Assembly: GCA_947503585.1 (NCBI GenBank)
Contig: CANNEJ010000126.1
Span: 1-5,528, forward strand
Reading direction: 5' to 3'
Length of the DNA stretch: 5,528 nt
Source: Anaerolineales bacterium
GTDB taxonomy: Bacteria; Chloroflexota; Anaerolineae; Anaerolineales; UBA11657
Positions 4,969-5,528 of this stretch are shown in pieces. Below the pieces are notes generated by a model. It searched no databases. It saw nothing but the letters and a program-made list of their open reading frames with translations, and had not been told where the DNA came from. Both the position numbers and the translations under genes were made by a program. How positions within the stretch are numbered: position 1 is the first letter of the stretch; every line of letters begins with the position of its first letter.

Positions 4969-5528
4969 GTGGGAGTAGCAGGCACGCGGCGCTGTGGCCG
5001 GCTGCCACCGCCTGCAATTGCGGGTCGTTGGCCTTGCATTGCGCCTCGGCCAGCGGGCAGCGCGGGTGAAAGCGGCAGCCGCCCGGTATCTGCGCGGGGT
5101 TCGGCGTTTCGCCTTGCAGCACCACGCGGCTGTGGCGCTGGCGCGGGTTGGCCACCGGCACTGCGGCCTGCAGCGCGCGTGTGTACGGATGCTGCGGATT
5201 GTGCAGCACTTGTGCCGCCGGGCCCAGCTCCACAATCCGCCCCAGGTACATGACGGCCACACGGTCTGCCAGCGCAGCCGCGCTGCTCAAATCATGCGTG
5301 ATGAACAGCACCGCGATGCCGTGCTGCGCGCGCAGTCCGGCCAGCAGGTTCAGAATTTCAGCGCGGATGCTCACGTCCAGCATTGAGACCGGCTCGTCGG
5401 CCAGCAGCAGCGCCGGCTGCAGCACCAGCGCACTGGCAATCACCACGCGCTGGCGCTGCCCGCCGGAAAGTTCGTGGGGCAGCCGCTGCGCAAACTCATG
5501 TGCCGGACTTAGGCCGGCATCCTCCAAA
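4961..5528 (-). CDS. Oligopeptide/dipeptide ABC transporter ATP-binding protein, C-terminal part (OppF/DppF-like; cut by window edge)
   Basis: ATPase subunit of a peptide/nickel-type ABC importer; it powers uptake at the cytosolic face of the membrane. The N terminus with Walker A and the Q-loop lies beyond the window. The visible 188 residues (counted from the first complete codon) show the signature LSGGQRQR at 20-27, Walker B LLLADEP at 40-46, D-loop SMLD at 48-51 and the H-loop His78 in THD. Then follow the Opp/Dpp-specific tail HNPQHPYTRAL at 109-119 and a GGCRFHPRCP block. Cys151, Cys157, Cys164 and Cys182 match the tail that in some relatives binds an iron-sulfur cluster. ADEPVSMLDVSIRAEILNLL resembles the second (OppF/DppF) ATPase more than OppD/DppD; this is a judgement by eye. 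TTG at 5527 is an internal Leu codon, not a start. The gene converges on the DmpA-type peptidase, and the rest of the transporter operon is presumably to the right. Confidence 0.93.
   Translation of the reverse strand, partial: LEDAGLSPAHEFAQRLPHELSGGQRQRVVIASALVLQPALLLADEPVSMLDVSIRAEILNLLAGLRAQHGIAVLFITHDLSSAAALADRVAVMYLGRIVELGPAAQVLHNPQHPYTRALQAAVPVANPRQRHSRVVLQGETPNPAQIPGGCRFHPRCPLAEAQCKANDPQLQAVAAGHSAACLLLPQK

Overview
The window is GC-rich bacterial DNA with heavy use of GCG, GCC and CTG codons. It carries a compact set of amide- and peptide-cleaving enzymes next to the end of a peptide importer gene. No rRNA, tRNA, CRISPR array or mobile element is visible. The taxon cannot be fixed from the sequence. 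The gene content (S9 peptidase with a TolB-like propeller, creatininase family, DmpA family, Opp/Dpp ATPase, iron-type alcohol dehydrogenase) would fit an organic-nitrogen-degrading heterotroph such as a Chloroflexota or Betaproteobacteria member. That placement is a guess.

Layout from left to right: (1) 1-399, minus strand, the N-terminal third of an iron-containing alcohol dehydrogenase that runs off the left edge. (2) 400-501, a gap holding a strong hairpin. (3) 502-2352, minus, a complete 616-aa S9 serine peptidase. (4) 2417-3565, minus, a 382-aa creatininase-family protein with an unusual degenerate extra creatininase-like half at its N terminus. (5) 3566-3603, a 38-bp divergent gap with -10-like elements on both strands. 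(6) 3604-4680, plus, a complete 358-aa DmpA/P1-family aminopeptidase. (7) 4681-4960, a 280-bp convergent gap holding two 17-bp perfect dyads, a doubtful 31-codon hydrophobic ORF and a clear intrinsic terminator. (8) 4961-5528, minus, the C-terminal half of an oligopeptide/dipeptide ABC transporter ATPase that runs off the right edge.

Working together (inference): the ABC transporter would import short peptides or related amides. The DmpA-type N-terminal peptidase, the metal-dependent creatininase-family amidohydrolase and the cytosolic S9 peptidase would cleave them. The dehydrogenase may handle an alcohol or aldehyde product, or may be unrelated. The creatininase and S9 genes are 64 bp apart on the same strand and probably share a transcript. 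The dehydrogenase follows after about 100 bp and may be the third gene of that operon. The point most worth a second look is the tandem architecture of the creatininase protein, whose linker is encoded by a 13-bp tandem repeat.
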